64,000 bases of DNA from Paenibacillus sp. JJ-100 (GCF_948329825.1 NZ_CAOJCM010000008.1:1-64000), one strand, 5' to 3'; positions 8,312 to 18,066 are shown, counted from the stretch's first letter. A program made the numbers and translations. Notes: generated by a model from the letters alone, not told the origin.

Positions 8312-10627
8312 TTACAGCCCTGAAGCACCAAACGCAATTGGGGAGCTCACTGCACACTCCGATAGGTATTTCTCCATCTTGGCAACTTCTGTCCCCGCCA
8401 GCATCATAATACCAATTCCATGGTTATCATTGGTTACGGTACGCAGATCCTGATCATAGTATTCGGCCGTGAATGCATATCTCGATCCGCTGCATACGCC
8501 ATGCACATTGCCTTGACGGTCTATAGCGTTACATACGAGTCCCTTCCAAGCGCGCTGAGCCGCTGTAATGTACAATGCAGGATCTTTAAACCAGCCGAAG
8601 CGCACTCCACGCGCAAAACCATAAGCAAACATGGCTGTACAGGAGGCTTCTAGATATGTCTGTGGGTTGTTCAATACCTGATGCCAGAGTCCACTCTCAT
8701 TTTGCAGGGCAGCATATCCTTCACATAATTCGTTGAAAAAGGCGATAAGCGCCGGGCGCTCCGGATGTTCCTCCGGCAGAGCCTCCAAGACTTCCGTCAA
8801 GGAGAACAGAGTCCAGCCATTGCCGCGTCCCCAAGGAATCTGTGTGGCCTGTTCGTATTTGAAGTCATACACATGGGACATGATCTTGTACTCAGGCATA
8901 AACAAATATTTGCGATATAGAGAAAACTGTTTTGCCGCCTCATCCAGTGCTGCTGAATTGCCCGTCACACGAGCATAACGCACGAGGAACGGTGTACTCA
9001 TGTAAAGATCATCTGCCCACATCGTGTTCTCAGCATACTCTCCCACGCAAGTACGATAGAATGCCCCATCCGCTCGGCGTTCTAAACGGGTAAGCATAAA
9101 ATCAGCAATGCGATCAGCAATCGGAAGGATGGTTGGGTCCTTGCATTCGGTATAAGCCTCCAGCATTGCTGAGCCAAAGGAACCGCAGTTGTCCAGCATT
9201 TTCAGCATAATCAGCTGCTGATTAATTGCAGGGAAGCCATACTGTTCACGATCCCATAGAGAATAAGCATACATCTGGGTGCATGACTGCACATGTTCAG
9301 CCGCATATCGCGTAATATCCGGCCTTTGCATATACCGGCCTGCTTGCAGTAGTCCATACACGGTAACACCAAGCGGATAGTCCCATCTTCCATAGTTCGT
9401 TACACTGCCCACTGTCCATTTATTACTCAACATCGCATTTTCATAGTAAGGTCGGATAAAAGCATCTGGCCGATCCAGCCTCCAGTATGTCTGCTCGGCT
9501 CTCGTAGAGGTACCGCTCCCCTCTGTGTTCGTCTGTCTTGGACTTGTCGGGTACACGCGATCCATACGCATCAAATCAGCCAATTCTGGATCAGCTCCTG
9601 ATTCAAAAGGACCTGCATAGAACCAGCATTCACCCAAGGCCCCCTGCACCCGCTGCGGAAGCTCCAGCTGTATGGGCTCTGTTCCGATAGATGCACTCAG
9701 ATCAAATCCCCACGATTCTGCGTCAGCCTGACATTCACTACGAATGAGAAGATCATGTCGGCCAAATGCAGCTGATATCTCCACTTCAAACAGCCCCGCA
9801 TCGTTTACTTCTGCAATAAAATTGCCGCCAAGCCATATCTGTAACGGGCCAGAGGATTGTCCCGATAAACGAACCGGGTGTCCAGATGCATCACGATTGT
9901 TCAGTTGGGTCCAGGCATAAGCATGTCTGCCACAGAGTAGACCATAGATTCGTTCAAGATTAGCTGTATTCTGCTCTGAGGCAGGCCATTGAACTTCTGG
10001 CAGCCATTTCAGTCCGCTCTCCTCTTGACCTGCGAGCAAGTTCGGCTGCATCTGCCCTGATGGAACAGGCTCGGAGAAGACCCAGCCCGCTTGTCCTGAA
10101 CGCTCCTGAAAAGGAGCCAACACATTCATGATCCGTACTTTTCCTTCGTCGGAACCGAACTGGCAGCCGAAACCGGCTGGTGTATTTTTCATTTCCAACC
10201 ATACGGTGTTCCAACCAGGTTCAATATCAATCCCCATTTTCACAGTAGCGTCTGGTGTAATTTCATCTATTACAGTAGAGCGGTAGACCAGCTCATTGTT
10301 GAAATAAAAACGCACCGGTCCGTAACAGCGAACAAGCACATCCAGGTTGCGATTCTCATCCCCCCAGATCAGCGCTGCGGCGTAGGATATATGATCCTTG
10401 AGAGCATTAGGAAAGCGTTCACCCAAATTGAGATCATACAACCCTTCATCATTTTGTAGGATCCCGGACTGCTGAAATACCCGGTATACGAAATCAGCCT
10501 GCGCATTCGCTCCAATATATCTCTCTGCAAGTACCTTCAGTACCTGTTCCTGATCTTCTCCGAATCGATAATACATACTCTGGGGTTCACTGAAATAAGT
10601 CGTCATCGAATGCCACAATCCTCTCAT
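8312..10627 (-). CDS. GH105/GH88-type unsaturated glycuronyl hydrolase with N-terminal sandwich domains
   Basis: A 771-residue protein. The C-terminal 400 residues match the six-hairpin barrel of YteR/YesR-like hydrolases that cleave the unsaturated galacturonyl residue left by rhamnogalacturonan or pectin lyases: motifs WGRGNGW, SGLWHQVL and a C-T-A-M-F helix near the end are visible. The N-terminal 350 residues look like beta-sandwich carbohydrate-handling domains and make this protein about twice the length of YteR. No signal peptide is evident, so it probably acts in the cytoplasm on imported oligosaccharides. It neighbours a YesMN-controlled transporter, as in B. subtilis pectin loci. 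Start: Met1 or Met8, SDs similar. The exact substrate is uncertain. Confidence 0.8.
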   Translation of the reverse strand: MRGLWHSMTTYFSEPQSMYYRFGEDQEQVLKVLAERYIGANAQADFVYRVFQQSGILQNDEGLYDLNLGERFPNALKDHISYAAALIWGDENRNLDVLVRCYGPVRFYFNNELVYRSTVIDEITPDATVKMGIDIEPGWNTVWLEMKNTPAGFGCQFGSDEGKVRIMNVLAPFQERSGQAGWVFSEPVPSGQMQPNLLAGQEESGLKWLPEVQWPASEQNTANLERIYGLLCGRHAYAWTQLNNRDASGHPVRLSGQSSGPLQIWLGGNFIAEVNDAGLFEVEISAAFGRHDLLIRSECQADAESWGFDLSASIGTEPIQLELPQRVQGALGECWFYAGPFESGADPELADLMRMDRVYPTSPRQTNTEGSGTSTRAEQTYWRLDRPDAFIRPYYENAMLSNKWTVGSVTNYGRWDYPLGVTVYGLLQAGRYMQRPDITRYAAEHVQSCTQMYAYSLWDREQYGFPAINQQLIMLKMLDNCGSFGSAMLEAYTECKDPTILPIADRIADFMLTRLERRADGAFYRTCVGEYAENTMWADDLYMSTPFLVRYARVTGNSAALDEAAKQFSLYRKYLFMPEYKIMSHVYDFKYEQATQIPWGRGNGWTLFSLTEVLEALPEEHPERPALIAFFNELCEGYAALQNESGLWHQVLNNPQTYLEASCTAMFAYGFARGVRFGWFKDPALYITAAQRAWKGLVCNAIDRQGNVHGVCSGSRYAFTAEYYDQDLRTVTNDNHGIGIMMLAGTEVAKMEKYLSECAVSSPIAFGASGL

Positions 10628-10974
10628 GTTGGAGTATGTCTTCCTATCATATAGAAGCTGATGTTCAAATAATTAGGACGTTATTCTGCTATTTGCTTGA
10701 AGATATAGCGCTTAACCTCCTTAGGGTTACCCCTTGACTTCAGAAGCAATCGCTTCTTTTTCCAATACAACCGTTGATTAACCCTAGTATAACTGACACT
10801 TCTCATGGTGGCTACAGATTTTTGTTTACGCTTACAACATTTCTGAATTTACTACTTTTTTCAAAAAACACACTCTATTTTATTCCATAAGGGGTTTAAA
10901 CCAATTTAGCTATTACCGATATATATCAGTAGTTCGAGAACATCCACTTCTTATTCCGAAAGGACAGATCAACA
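10628..10974. other. Divergent promoter region between GH105 and receptor genes
   Basis: 347 bp without a gene. For the minus-strand GH105 gene there is a TATACT -10 candidate (10786-10791) and a cre-like site further upstream (10823-10836). Between -10 and gene lie an 8-bp perfect inverted repeat (10722-10729/10779-10786) and an inner 6-bp hairpin (10742-10747/10752-10757). For the plus-strand gene only the ribosome binding site AAAGGA just before 10966 is clear. Confidence 0.45.
10823..10836 (-). promoter_or_regulatory. Candidate cre site upstream of GH105
   Basis: Minus strand TGTAAGCGTAAACA differs from the cre consensus at one position (T to A). It lies about 190 bp upstream of the GH105 start and about 30 bp upstream of a TATACT -10 candidate. 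Confidence 0.4.
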
Positions 10975-11802
10975 TTGAATACTCTTGAATCTCTCGTCAA
11001 TGCCATGCCTTTTGTACGTCAAATGTTCCGTGATGATATCTCCATATCCATTAATGATCATGAGAAGGTATTATATTTTTCCGAAGCTGAAAGTCTGGAT
11101 ATTGGTGTAAAAGTAGGCGATGAATTGCATGATGATTATAAGCATTTCAAAATGCTAACTAATCATGATTCACGCACGATTGTACGAATGCCTGGTGATC
11201 TTCAGGGCAGACCGTTTGACTCTATCCTCATCCCTGTGAAAGAAAATGGACAAGTTGTCGGCATCCTCGGGGTCAACTATGCACTTGATCACCACCTGAA
11301 ATTGGAAACCCTCATCAATGAAAATGAAACTACAATTAATGCGCTTGTTGGGAGCATTCAACAAATCGCAGCCCAATCAGAACAGCTCTCAGCGACCTCA
11401 GAGAAAATTTTACGAAATTCACAAAAGGCTTCCGAGAACTCTGTTAATGTCACTAAAGTTACCAATGTCATTCGCGAAGTTTCAGAGCAGACCAATCTTC
11501 TTGGTTTAAATGCCATGATTGAAGCCGCACGTGTTGGAGAACAAGGGGCCGGATTCGGTGTAGTCGCTAGCGAGGTGCGCAAACTCTCCGATCATACGAA
11601 ACAGGCTGCAGCAGATATCGAAACTTCACTGGGCAGTGTACAGGATTCCATGCAACATATGGAACAAGAGATTGGACAGGTAACGACAGCAACGGCGGAT
11701 CAAGCGAAACTTGTTACTAATTTTATGCAAAGTATTGAACAACTTAGCGAGACTAGTTCGAATCTGAAAAAGTTTGTACAGCAGATGCTGGCTCTGGAAT
11801 AA
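10975..11802 (+). CDS. Soluble methyl-accepting chemotaxis-type receptor
   Basis: 275 residues with a TTG start behind AAAGGA. No transmembrane segment is seen. The N-terminal half (about 1-110) is a small sensor domain ending in VVGILGVNYAL. The C-terminal half is a shortened MCP signalling coiled coil whose hairpin tip reads EVSEQTNLLGLNAMIEAAR, the CheA/CheW contact region. It is of the YfmS type: a compact cytoplasmic transducer lacking HAMP. The tip departs from the canonical LALNAAIEAARAGE at several positions (LGLNAM; ARVGE), so coupling to the main array is not certain. It is a single-gene unit, convergent with the downstream gene. Confidence 0.85.
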   Translation: MNTLESLVNAMPFVRQMFRDDISISINDHEKVLYFSEAESLDIGVKVGDELHDDYKHFKMLTNHDSRTIVRMPGDLQGRPFDSILIPVKENGQVVGILGVNYALDHHLKLETLINENETTINALVGSIQQIAAQSEQLSATSEKILRNSQKASENSVNVTKVTNVIREVSEQTNLLGLNAMIEAARVGEQGAGFGVVASEVRKLSDHTKQAAADIETSLGSVQDSMQHMEQEIGQVTTATADQAKLVTNFMQSIEQLSETSSNLKKFVQQMLALE

Positions 11803-11926
11803 GATTGTCAAAATTAAAGCGAGCCTGAAATCTTTAGATGAGAAATTCATGGTTTTACATAAGTTATAGAAATGACAACACCTAATACAACATGAATTAC
11901 ATAAGAATATACTCTATCACAGCGAG

Positions 11927-11974
11927 GAAGCCTCCAGCTCTCATTTTCCTGTTCGGAAAAGAAGCGGAGGCTTC
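11927..11974. terminator. Possible hairpin between convergent genes
   Basis: A perfect 9-bp inverted repeat (GAAGCCTCC at 11927-11935, GGAGGCTTC at 11966-11974) lies between the convergent receptor and phosphatase-family genes. There is no strong T-run on either side, so terminator function is only likely by position. Confidence 0.4.
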
Positions 11975-11987
11975 ATATGATGTGTGA

Positions 11988-12812
11988 TCAGATCTCCACT
12001 GCAACACCATAGTGATCGGATACAATGGGTCCATGGACGCCATTCAATACGACTTTAGAAGATTGAGCCTGTACAGCATGATTAGCAAAAATATAATCAA
12101 TTCGTAGTGGCTGTTCATTGTCAGCCCATCCGGCAATTGCCTTAACGACGGTAGCTCCATCGTCTTTTTGCTTCGCAGTAGCGTAGAGATCGTTCCAGCC
12201 ATGTTCCATCATGTAATCGTAGCCTTCTCCACGAATCTCCGCAACGTTGTTGAAATCGCCCATTAGATACAGCGGTTGATCCATATATGGTGCAAGCTTA
12301 CTCTCCGTCAAATCCCATTGCCCCTTGAAAGGTTCCTGCTGATCATCCCACCAGTTAAAATGTCCATTCACGAACCATGTCGGAGTAGATTTACCTTGCA
12401 CGGTAGTCTCGATCCCTACAATTTTGCGTGTACGGTAGTTGCTATAATCCCGCATGTGCGACACATATTCTCCGAACGAACGATGAATTGGTGTACGGCT
12501 CAGGATCGCCAGCCCTTCATCATATATACGAAACCCGATATGGGTTGGAATCCAGGTCCAATAATACGTTTCGGTCAACTGCTGTAGCAGGACGTGGGCG
12601 TAGTTATCTTTTTTGATCGTCACATCTGCCTGGGTTGCTGTATATGTCTGAAGCTCTTCTGGAGACAGCGCTGTCTCTTGAATGGACTGATTCACTTCTT
12701 GCATGGAGATAATGTCAAATTGCTGTGTATTGATAAAATGAGCCAACTGACTGATCTTCTTCAATTGATCTTCTTCTGCCCAGCCATGGACGTTTAGCGT
12801 AAGAATTTTCAT
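11988..12812 (-). CDS. Endonuclease/exonuclease/phosphatase-family protein
   Basis: A 274-residue protein of the EEP (DNase I-like) fold: Mg2+-dependent cleavage of phosphodiester or phosphomonoester bonds. Visible motifs in order: LNVHGW (beta-1 Asn), QEVNQ (metal-binding Glu), the VNGHFNWW catalytic His segment, GDFNN (Asp and Asn), RIDYIFANH and SDHYGVAV (terminal Asp-His pair). All catalytic positions appear intact. No signal peptide, so it is cytoplasmic. The start is preceded by GGAGAGAG. The family includes nucleases, phosphoinositide phosphatases and sphingomyelinases; sequence alone does not choose among them. Confidence 0.85.
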   Translation of the reverse strand: MKILTLNVHGWAEEDQLKKISQLAHFINTQQFDIISMQEVNQSIQETALSPEELQTYTATQADVTIKKDNYAHVLLQQLTETYYWTWIPTHIGFRIYDEGLAILSRTPIHRSFGEYVSHMRDYSNYRTRKIVGIETTVQGKSTPTWFVNGHFNWWDDQQEPFKGQWDLTESKLAPYMDQPLYLMGDFNNVAEIRGEGYDYMMEHGWNDLYATAKQKDDGATVVKAIAGWADNEQPLRIDYIFANHAVQAQSSKVVLNGVHGPIVSDHYGVAVEI

Positions 12813-13108
12813 GTGCTCTCTCCTGTTGTAAAATATAGTCTTCGTGTTACCGCTGCGGAGCTTGCATTGCTCCTGAAAAGAATTCGTATGATAAGCATAG
12901 CATACACAATATGAAGTGTTTCTGCATGTCTGCTAGAACATCATTCGGATAGTGTTACCTTCTTCCTCACGGAAATGAGCTCTTGTCATTCAGATAAGCC
13001 ATGCACGAGCAAGCCTATAACTGATATGATAGAATCATTGAACATCTAGGTTATGATATCCGATGTATCATGATTAGTTAACCCATGTTTACCCCAGGAG
13101 ATGGAATA
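12813..13108. other. Divergent intergenic region
   Basis: About 300 bp upstream of both the EEP-family gene (minus) and ywqB (plus). A TATGAT -10 candidate for ywqB is present near 13024, without a good -35. No further structure was recognised. Confidence 0.35.
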
Positions 13109-14857
13109 ATGAACATACCCCATGATTGGATCATGGATGACACGCAGTGGCAAACATTGATTCGTGAAGTTGCAGAGTTCTTTAATAACCTGACGATCAT
13201 GCGTGGATTCCAATATTATAAACAGAAACGTGTCGGACCATTAACCTTTACTGAATCTCAGTCCGTTATGGCCGAGGTCCAGGGAGCAGAAGCGTACGAA
13301 GTGGTACTCCGCATGCATTCTTTATCCACCAGTCATTGTACCTGTCCGGTCAACTCTCCATGCAAGCATATGGCCGCTGTACTAATGAATTATGCGGAGC
13401 ATCAAGGACGTCCAGTTCCTGCACTTGTGAATGCACACGCAAGCACCGCCTTGAAACAAACCAGTAAACCCATGGGTGCTGATTCCAGAAGAAGTTACAG
13501 CTTCAGCAGCGCTACCGACATAGAGAACACACCCGAAGATAACAACTCAGCAAATGGCCAGCAATACAGCGAAATCAAGGAACGGGCAATGACGCTCGCT
13601 GGAATGAGCATTCCGGACTGGCACGAGCTGTTCCGTGCCAGTCTCAGACGGCTGGGGACAGGCACCGCAACGACCGCTTACATCCAGGAAGCCGCTGATG
13701 AACTGTACGCCATCAAACCCAAGCTTTCAGCCGCAATGGAACAGCTGTTTGAGTTGCACGTCCAACTCTACCTCATGCGATACTGTATACCGCCTGCGCG
13801 CAACTCCATTACACATACACCCGTGTATCTAAGTTATCCTGCCCAGCTGGCAGTAGATGCTCTCCAGAAAGGACTCGAATCCCTTCTGCTTCAACCGCTG
13901 GACTTGTCCGGGTTGAATAGTGAGGCACTTGAGCAAGTCTGGGCGAGACTGAACGAAACTGCGGCATATCTACGGACAGAGATGTTATCCGAGACGGCTA
14001 ACATGATGTTCTTCACGCCGCTCTATTCCAAGCTGTGGCTGAACTGGATGGTGCCCCATCTTCAAGGAAAACAGGAGATGTTACATTCTGAACTCACGCT
14101 TCTGAATGATATAGAAGCTGAAAACACTGCATCTGCGGGAGCATTACCCGGCGCAGAGAAGAACACCCGCAAGGTCTCTTTGCCCCTGCCACTTGTTCTA
14201 GCACAAAGCTGGATGTACTACCACTTAGAACAAGATTCATCTGCATGGGAGAAGCTTGTCCATGGGAGCTCCGCTTATGGAATTCCTCCAGAACATCTGC
14301 TGCACTTCCTCCATACATTAATGGATTCAGCTGAATGGAGACGTCTTGCCGAATGGCTGGTACAGCTTGGACCTCTGCTAGCGAATCGTCGCAATGCCCC
14401 GCTGCAAGACTATATGCGGTTGTGGGATATGACCATTCAGCAAGTTCCAGAAGCTGAGCACCGGATGTGGGACACACTTGTGAGCATGCTTCCTCACTCT
14501 CGCCCTGCCTATGAGGATGCCATGCATTCTCGAGGGCAGTGGCGAAGATGGATTGATTTTCAGCTGAGTACAGGCACTGAACCTCTTGAATTTCGCGTTG
14601 CCGTCCTGCAACCGATCGAGAAGGATGAGCCTGAATTGCTGCTACCCTTCTATCATCAGGCGGTAGAGCGATATATTGGACATAAAAACAGAGATGGTTA
14701 TAAATCCGCAGTGAAGCTGCTGAAACGACTGTCTAAAATTTATAAAAAAATGAAGCAAGAGGAGCTATGGGAGCATTTCATCACTACACTGGCTGTTCGC
14801 AACAGCCGATTACGCGCCCTGCAGGAAGAGCTTCGGAAAGGTAAACTGATTCCATGA
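13109..14857 (+). CDS. ywqB: SWIM zinc-finger protein (YwqB-like)
   Basis: A 582-residue protein with a SWIM zinc-binding motif C-x-C-x(n)-C-x-H, seen as HCTCPVNSPCKHMAAVLM about 80 residues in. The remainder is helical and unrecognised. An ATG 24 bp upstream (13085) is in frame, but AGGAG at 13096-13100 is correctly spaced only for 13109, so that start is preferred. The stop overlaps the SNF2 gene by 4 bp (ATGA), the same pairing as ywqB-ywqA in B. subtilis. SWIM domains bind nucleic acid or protein and often accompany SNF2 ATPases. The function of this pair is not established. Confidence 0.85.
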   Translation: MNIPHDWIMDDTQWQTLIREVAEFFNNLTIMRGFQYYKQKRVGPLTFTESQSVMAEVQGAEAYEVVLRMHSLSTSHCTCPVNSPCKHMAAVLMNYAEHQGRPVPALVNAHASTALKQTSKPMGADSRRSYSFSSATDIENTPEDNNSANGQQYSEIKERAMTLAGMSIPDWHELFRASLRRLGTGTATTAYIQEAADELYAIKPKLSAAMEQLFELHVQLYLMRYCIPPARNSITHTPVYLSYPAQLAVDALQKGLESLLLQPLDLSGLNSEALEQVWARLNETAAYLRTEMLSETANMMFFTPLYSKLWLNWMVPHLQGKQEMLHSELTLLNDIEAENTASAGALPGAEKNTRKVSLPLPLVLAQSWMYYHLEQDSSAWEKLVHGSSAYGIPPEHLLHFLHTLMDSAEWRRLAEWLVQLGPLLANRRNAPLQDYMRLWDMTIQQVPEAEHRMWDTLVSMLPHSRPAYEDAMHSRGQWRRWIDFQLSTGTEPLEFRVAVLQPIEKDEPELLLPFYHQAVERYIGHKNRDGYKSAVKLLKRLSKIYKKMKQEELWEHFITTLAVRNSRLRALQEELRKGKLIP

Positions 14858-17800
14858 GTCTAATCCACCCGTACACGGAAACGATTGAGGTACACGTTGC
14901 TTTGACCGGATATGGCGATGCGTTATTTTATGGTGCTCTGAATACACACCATTTTGTATCAGGCCAGTCGCTGAAGCAGCGTCTGTTCGCTTGGCATGCT
15001 CCTTCCTTCTATGGAACAGAGCTGGAAATAAGACAGATTGAAGAGGTCGAGCTCGTGGTGCTACCTGCGGAAGAGGTCATCCCGTTCTTTGCGAAGATGC
15101 AAACTCTGATTCACATTGAATGGATATGGGACGAGCAAGCTGAGCACCTCATTCGACTTGCTCCAGTACTGTCCTCGTCCATAGACCAGCGCAAATATGT
15201 GCCCAGCTTCGAGGCTTATCGTGCTGGGCAACTGCAATGGACCTGGGACTTGGATGGTCTGAAAAAGCAAGATCTGGCTGCACTTCACCAAGCGATCCAG
15301 CAGACGGATGAAAGTTTCGTCGAAGGGCTTGGCGCAGCCTATTCTGCCGCTGTGTTCCAGCACTGGTATAGCTCCGAAGAAGCCGCTACCGATCTGCGGC
15401 GTGAGTTCCCGCAGCTCTTCCCCGAGCGCGGTGTACTGCCGCGAACAGGAGGCCTTGATGCAAGATCGTGGCTGGTATCCATCGGCTGGAAGGCTGATGC
15501 AGCACCATTCCGGCCGATGCTGCAATTGCAGGAGCCAGATGAAGACGACTCCTCATGGCGGCTGCGGCTGGTATTGCAGAACAAGCTGGATGCGGCTGTT
15601 CTGGTGCCCGTCATGTTGGATTCACGCGGAAGACTTGAGGGTGAATGGCCCGAAGGTTGGACGCCATTTATTCTGGATCGCTCCGCTGGCTGGCTGGATC
15701 AGCTGCGGGCACAACTGCCGCGACTGGGTAGCTCCATCAGCGGCAGACGAGATATCCTGAGCGATCCACTGGATGATCAGCAAGCCTGGCAGTTCCTAAC
15801 CCAAGAGAGCGGCCGCTTGTTATCCGCCGGATGGCAAGTGCTGTTGCCGGGCTGGTGGGAAGCTGCTCGGAAGAAAAAGCCGAAGCTGCGTGCCAAGGTG
15901 AAGCCGGAAGAAGGCAGTGAGCGGGGCCAATCCTTCTTTGGACTCGACTCGATTATTCATTTTGACTGGCGCATCGCTATTGGGGATACCGATCTGAGTG
16001 AAGAAGAATTCGCCGATCTTGTCGCTCGTAACGAACGACTCGTTCGCTTCCGCGGTGAGTGGGTGCCGCTCGACCCCGACCTGCTTGAGCAGATTCGCAG
16101 AGCGATGGGTGGCGTAGATCGGGAGCAAGGACTCTCTTTCCAGGATATTCTGCACCTGCATCTGCTTCACAATGAACAGCGGGAATATGCCAAGCAGAAA
16201 TGGAAAGAAGGTCAACAAGCTGAGGAGGAAACTCCACCGTCTCAGAGTAATGAGAGCATTCGGCTTGAGGTCGAATTGAATGAACATCTGAATCGGGTCA
16301 TCGCACAGCTTGGAGGTGGACAAGGCGGTGCTCCCTCCCTGCCTGTTCCGGATGGACTTCATGCAGAGCTACGTTCCTACCAGAAGGAGGGCTTCGCTTG
16401 GCTCGGTTTTCTACGCAGATTTGGCTTAGGTGCTTGTCTTGCTGATGATATGGGTCTCGGGAAAACGATCCAGTTCATTACGTATCTATTGCACGTCAAA
16501 GAACATGAGCCAAGATTACCGGGACAAGCTCCTGCTCTTCTGATCTGTCCAACATCCGTACTGGGTAACTGGCAGAAGGAAATCAGTCGCTTCGCCCCTT
16601 CCATTCGTGTGAGCCTTCATTACGGCGCACGCCGTTTAAACGGAGAGGCATTCCGGGAGCAGGCCGAGCAATCGGATATCATCATTACCTCCTATGCCAC
16701 GGCAACACTAGATCAGGAGCTGCTGGAAGCGTACACCTGGTCCGCCATCTGTCTGGACGAAGCACAAAATATTAAAAATGCCCAGACCAAACAGTCTATG
16801 GCTGTGCGCAGCTTCCCGGCCAAACATCGAATTGCGCTCACAGGTACACCGATCGAGAATCGGCTAGCCGAGCTCTGGTCCATCTATGATTTCATTAATC
16901 CGGGTTATCTGGGCAGCGCTCGTGCATTCCAGACCCGCTTCATCAGTGCGATCGAAAAGGATAAGGATGAACAGCGCATGCAGGATCTACAGCAGCTGGT
17001 AAAACCGTTCATGCTGCGCCGCAAGAAAAAGGACCCGAATATCCAGCTCGACCTGCCGGACAAAAACGAAATGAAAACCTATATTCACCTTACGGGTGAA
17101 CAGAGTGCATTGTATGACCAATCCGTACAAGCACTGATGGATAAAATGAAAGAGCTGGAGGGCATCAAGCGCAAAGGCGCGATCCTCTCGGCGTTAACTC
17201 AATTGAAGCAGCTATGTGATCATCCACTGCTGCTCACTAAGGAGACGCTGCCTGAAGAACTGCCTGCGGATGACCCGGCAACATCTCCCTATGATGTGTA
17301 CAGCCCGCAGGACATGGCGATGCTGATTAGCCGCTCAGCCAAGCTGGAACGGCTGATGGAACTTGTCCGAGAGCTACGCGATGAGGGCGAGCGCTGTCTT
17401 ATTTTTACGCAATATATCGGTATGGGACAGATGTTGCAGCAAGTGTTGCGTCAGGAACTACAAGAGCCCGTACTTTACTTGCATGGGGGCACGTCGAAGA
17501 CAGCACGGGATCGCATGATTGAGGAATTCCAGTCTCGTACATTACCTGCCGACAAGCAGCCTTCGGTCTTTATTTTATCGATTAAGGCAGGTGGCGTAGG
17601 GCTGAATCTGACGGCGGCGAATCACGTCTTCCACTTCGATCGCTGGTGGAACCCTGCCGTTGAGAATCAAGCAACAGACAGGGCCTATCGCATGGGACAG
17701 ACCAAGGATGTGCAAGTTCATAAATTTATCTCACTCGGCACACTGGAAGAACGGATTGACGAGATGCTTGAGAGCAAACAGCAGCTTAGCGACAACATCA

Positions 17801-17886
17801 TCACCAGCTCCGAGAACTGGATTACAGAACTGTCTACCGATGAACTGAAGGATCTATTCACTCGGCGCAGAGACTGGTCTGGCTAA
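14854..17886 (+). CDS. ywqA: SNF2-family DNA translocase/helicase (YwqA-like)
   Basis: 1010 residues. The N-terminal 450 residues form the bacterial SNF2-associated region. The ATPase core follows: Walker A in DDMGLGKTIQ (about residue 530), motif Ia LLICPTSVLGNW, Walker B as DEAQ in CLDEAQNIKN, motif III LTGTPIENR, then the second RecA lobe with LIFTQYIGMG, GGVGLNLTAANHV and the arginine-finger segment QATDRAYRMGQT. All motifs are intact. It is an ATP-driven double-stranded DNA translocase, probably acting with the SWIM partner translated by coupled initiation. B. subtilis YwqA has been linked to DNA repair; the role here is inferred. Confidence 0.93.
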   Translation: MSLIHPYTETIEVHVALTGYGDALFYGALNTHHFVSGQSLKQRLFAWHAPSFYGTELEIRQIEEVELVVLPAEEVIPFFAKMQTLIHIEWIWDEQAEHLIRLAPVLSSSIDQRKYVPSFEAYRAGQLQWTWDLDGLKKQDLAALHQAIQQTDESFVEGLGAAYSAAVFQHWYSSEEAATDLRREFPQLFPERGVLPRTGGLDARSWLVSIGWKADAAPFRPMLQLQEPDEDDSSWRLRLVLQNKLDAAVLVPVMLDSRGRLEGEWPEGWTPFILDRSAGWLDQLRAQLPRLGSSISGRRDILSDPLDDQQAWQFLTQESGRLLSAGWQVLLPGWWEAARKKKPKLRAKVKPEEGSERGQSFFGLDSIIHFDWRIAIGDTDLSEEEFADLVARNERLVRFRGEWVPLDPDLLEQIRRAMGGVDREQGLSFQDILHLHLLHNEQREYAKQKWKEGQQAEEETPPSQSNESIRLEVELNEHLNRVIAQLGGGQGGAPSLPVPDGLHAELRSYQKEGFAWLGFLRRFGLGACLADDMGLGKTIQFITYLLHVKEHEPRLPGQAPALLICPTSVLGNWQKEISRFAPSIRVSLHYGARRLNGEAFREQAEQSDIIITSYATATLDQELLEAYTWSAICLDEAQNIKNAQTKQSMAVRSFPAKHRIALTGTPIENRLAELWSIYDFINPGYLGSARAFQTRFISAIEKDKDEQRMQDLQQLVKPFMLRRKKKDPNIQLDLPDKNEMKTYIHLTGEQSALYDQSVQALMDKMKELEGIKRKGAILSALTQLKQLCDHPLLLTKETLPEELPADDPATSPYDVYSPQDMAMLISRSAKLERLMELVRELRDEGERCLIFTQYIGMGQMLQQVLRQELQEPVLYLHGGTSKTARDRMIEEFQSRTLPADKQPSVFILSIKAGGVGLNLTAANHVFHFDRWWNPAVENQATDRAYRMGQTKDVQVHKFISLGTLEERIDEMLESKQQLSDNIITSSENWITELSTDELKDLFTRRRDWSG

Positions 17887-17900
17887 ATTAAAACGAATGA

Positions 17901-17946
17901 AAAAGAGCGAAGCTATGGAATGTAAGTTCCAGCTTCGCTCTTTTTG
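17901..17946 (+). terminator. Rho-independent terminator of ywqBA
   Basis: A 14-bp stem (17901-17914/17931-17944, AAAAGAGCGAAGCT with its complement) ends in a T-run 15 bp after the ywqA stop. The A-run on the other side would let it also act for the minus-strand TetR gene. Confidence 0.9.
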
Positions 17947-18066
17947 AATTATGCGCGGATAAAAGAGAAAGATCTCCTCAGGTTTAGATTCTAGTTCTAG
18001 GATGGATGTTACCAGATAAATAGGCATTCCGAGTGAACTCGGAGTCTAACCAACTGGCTTCTATCC

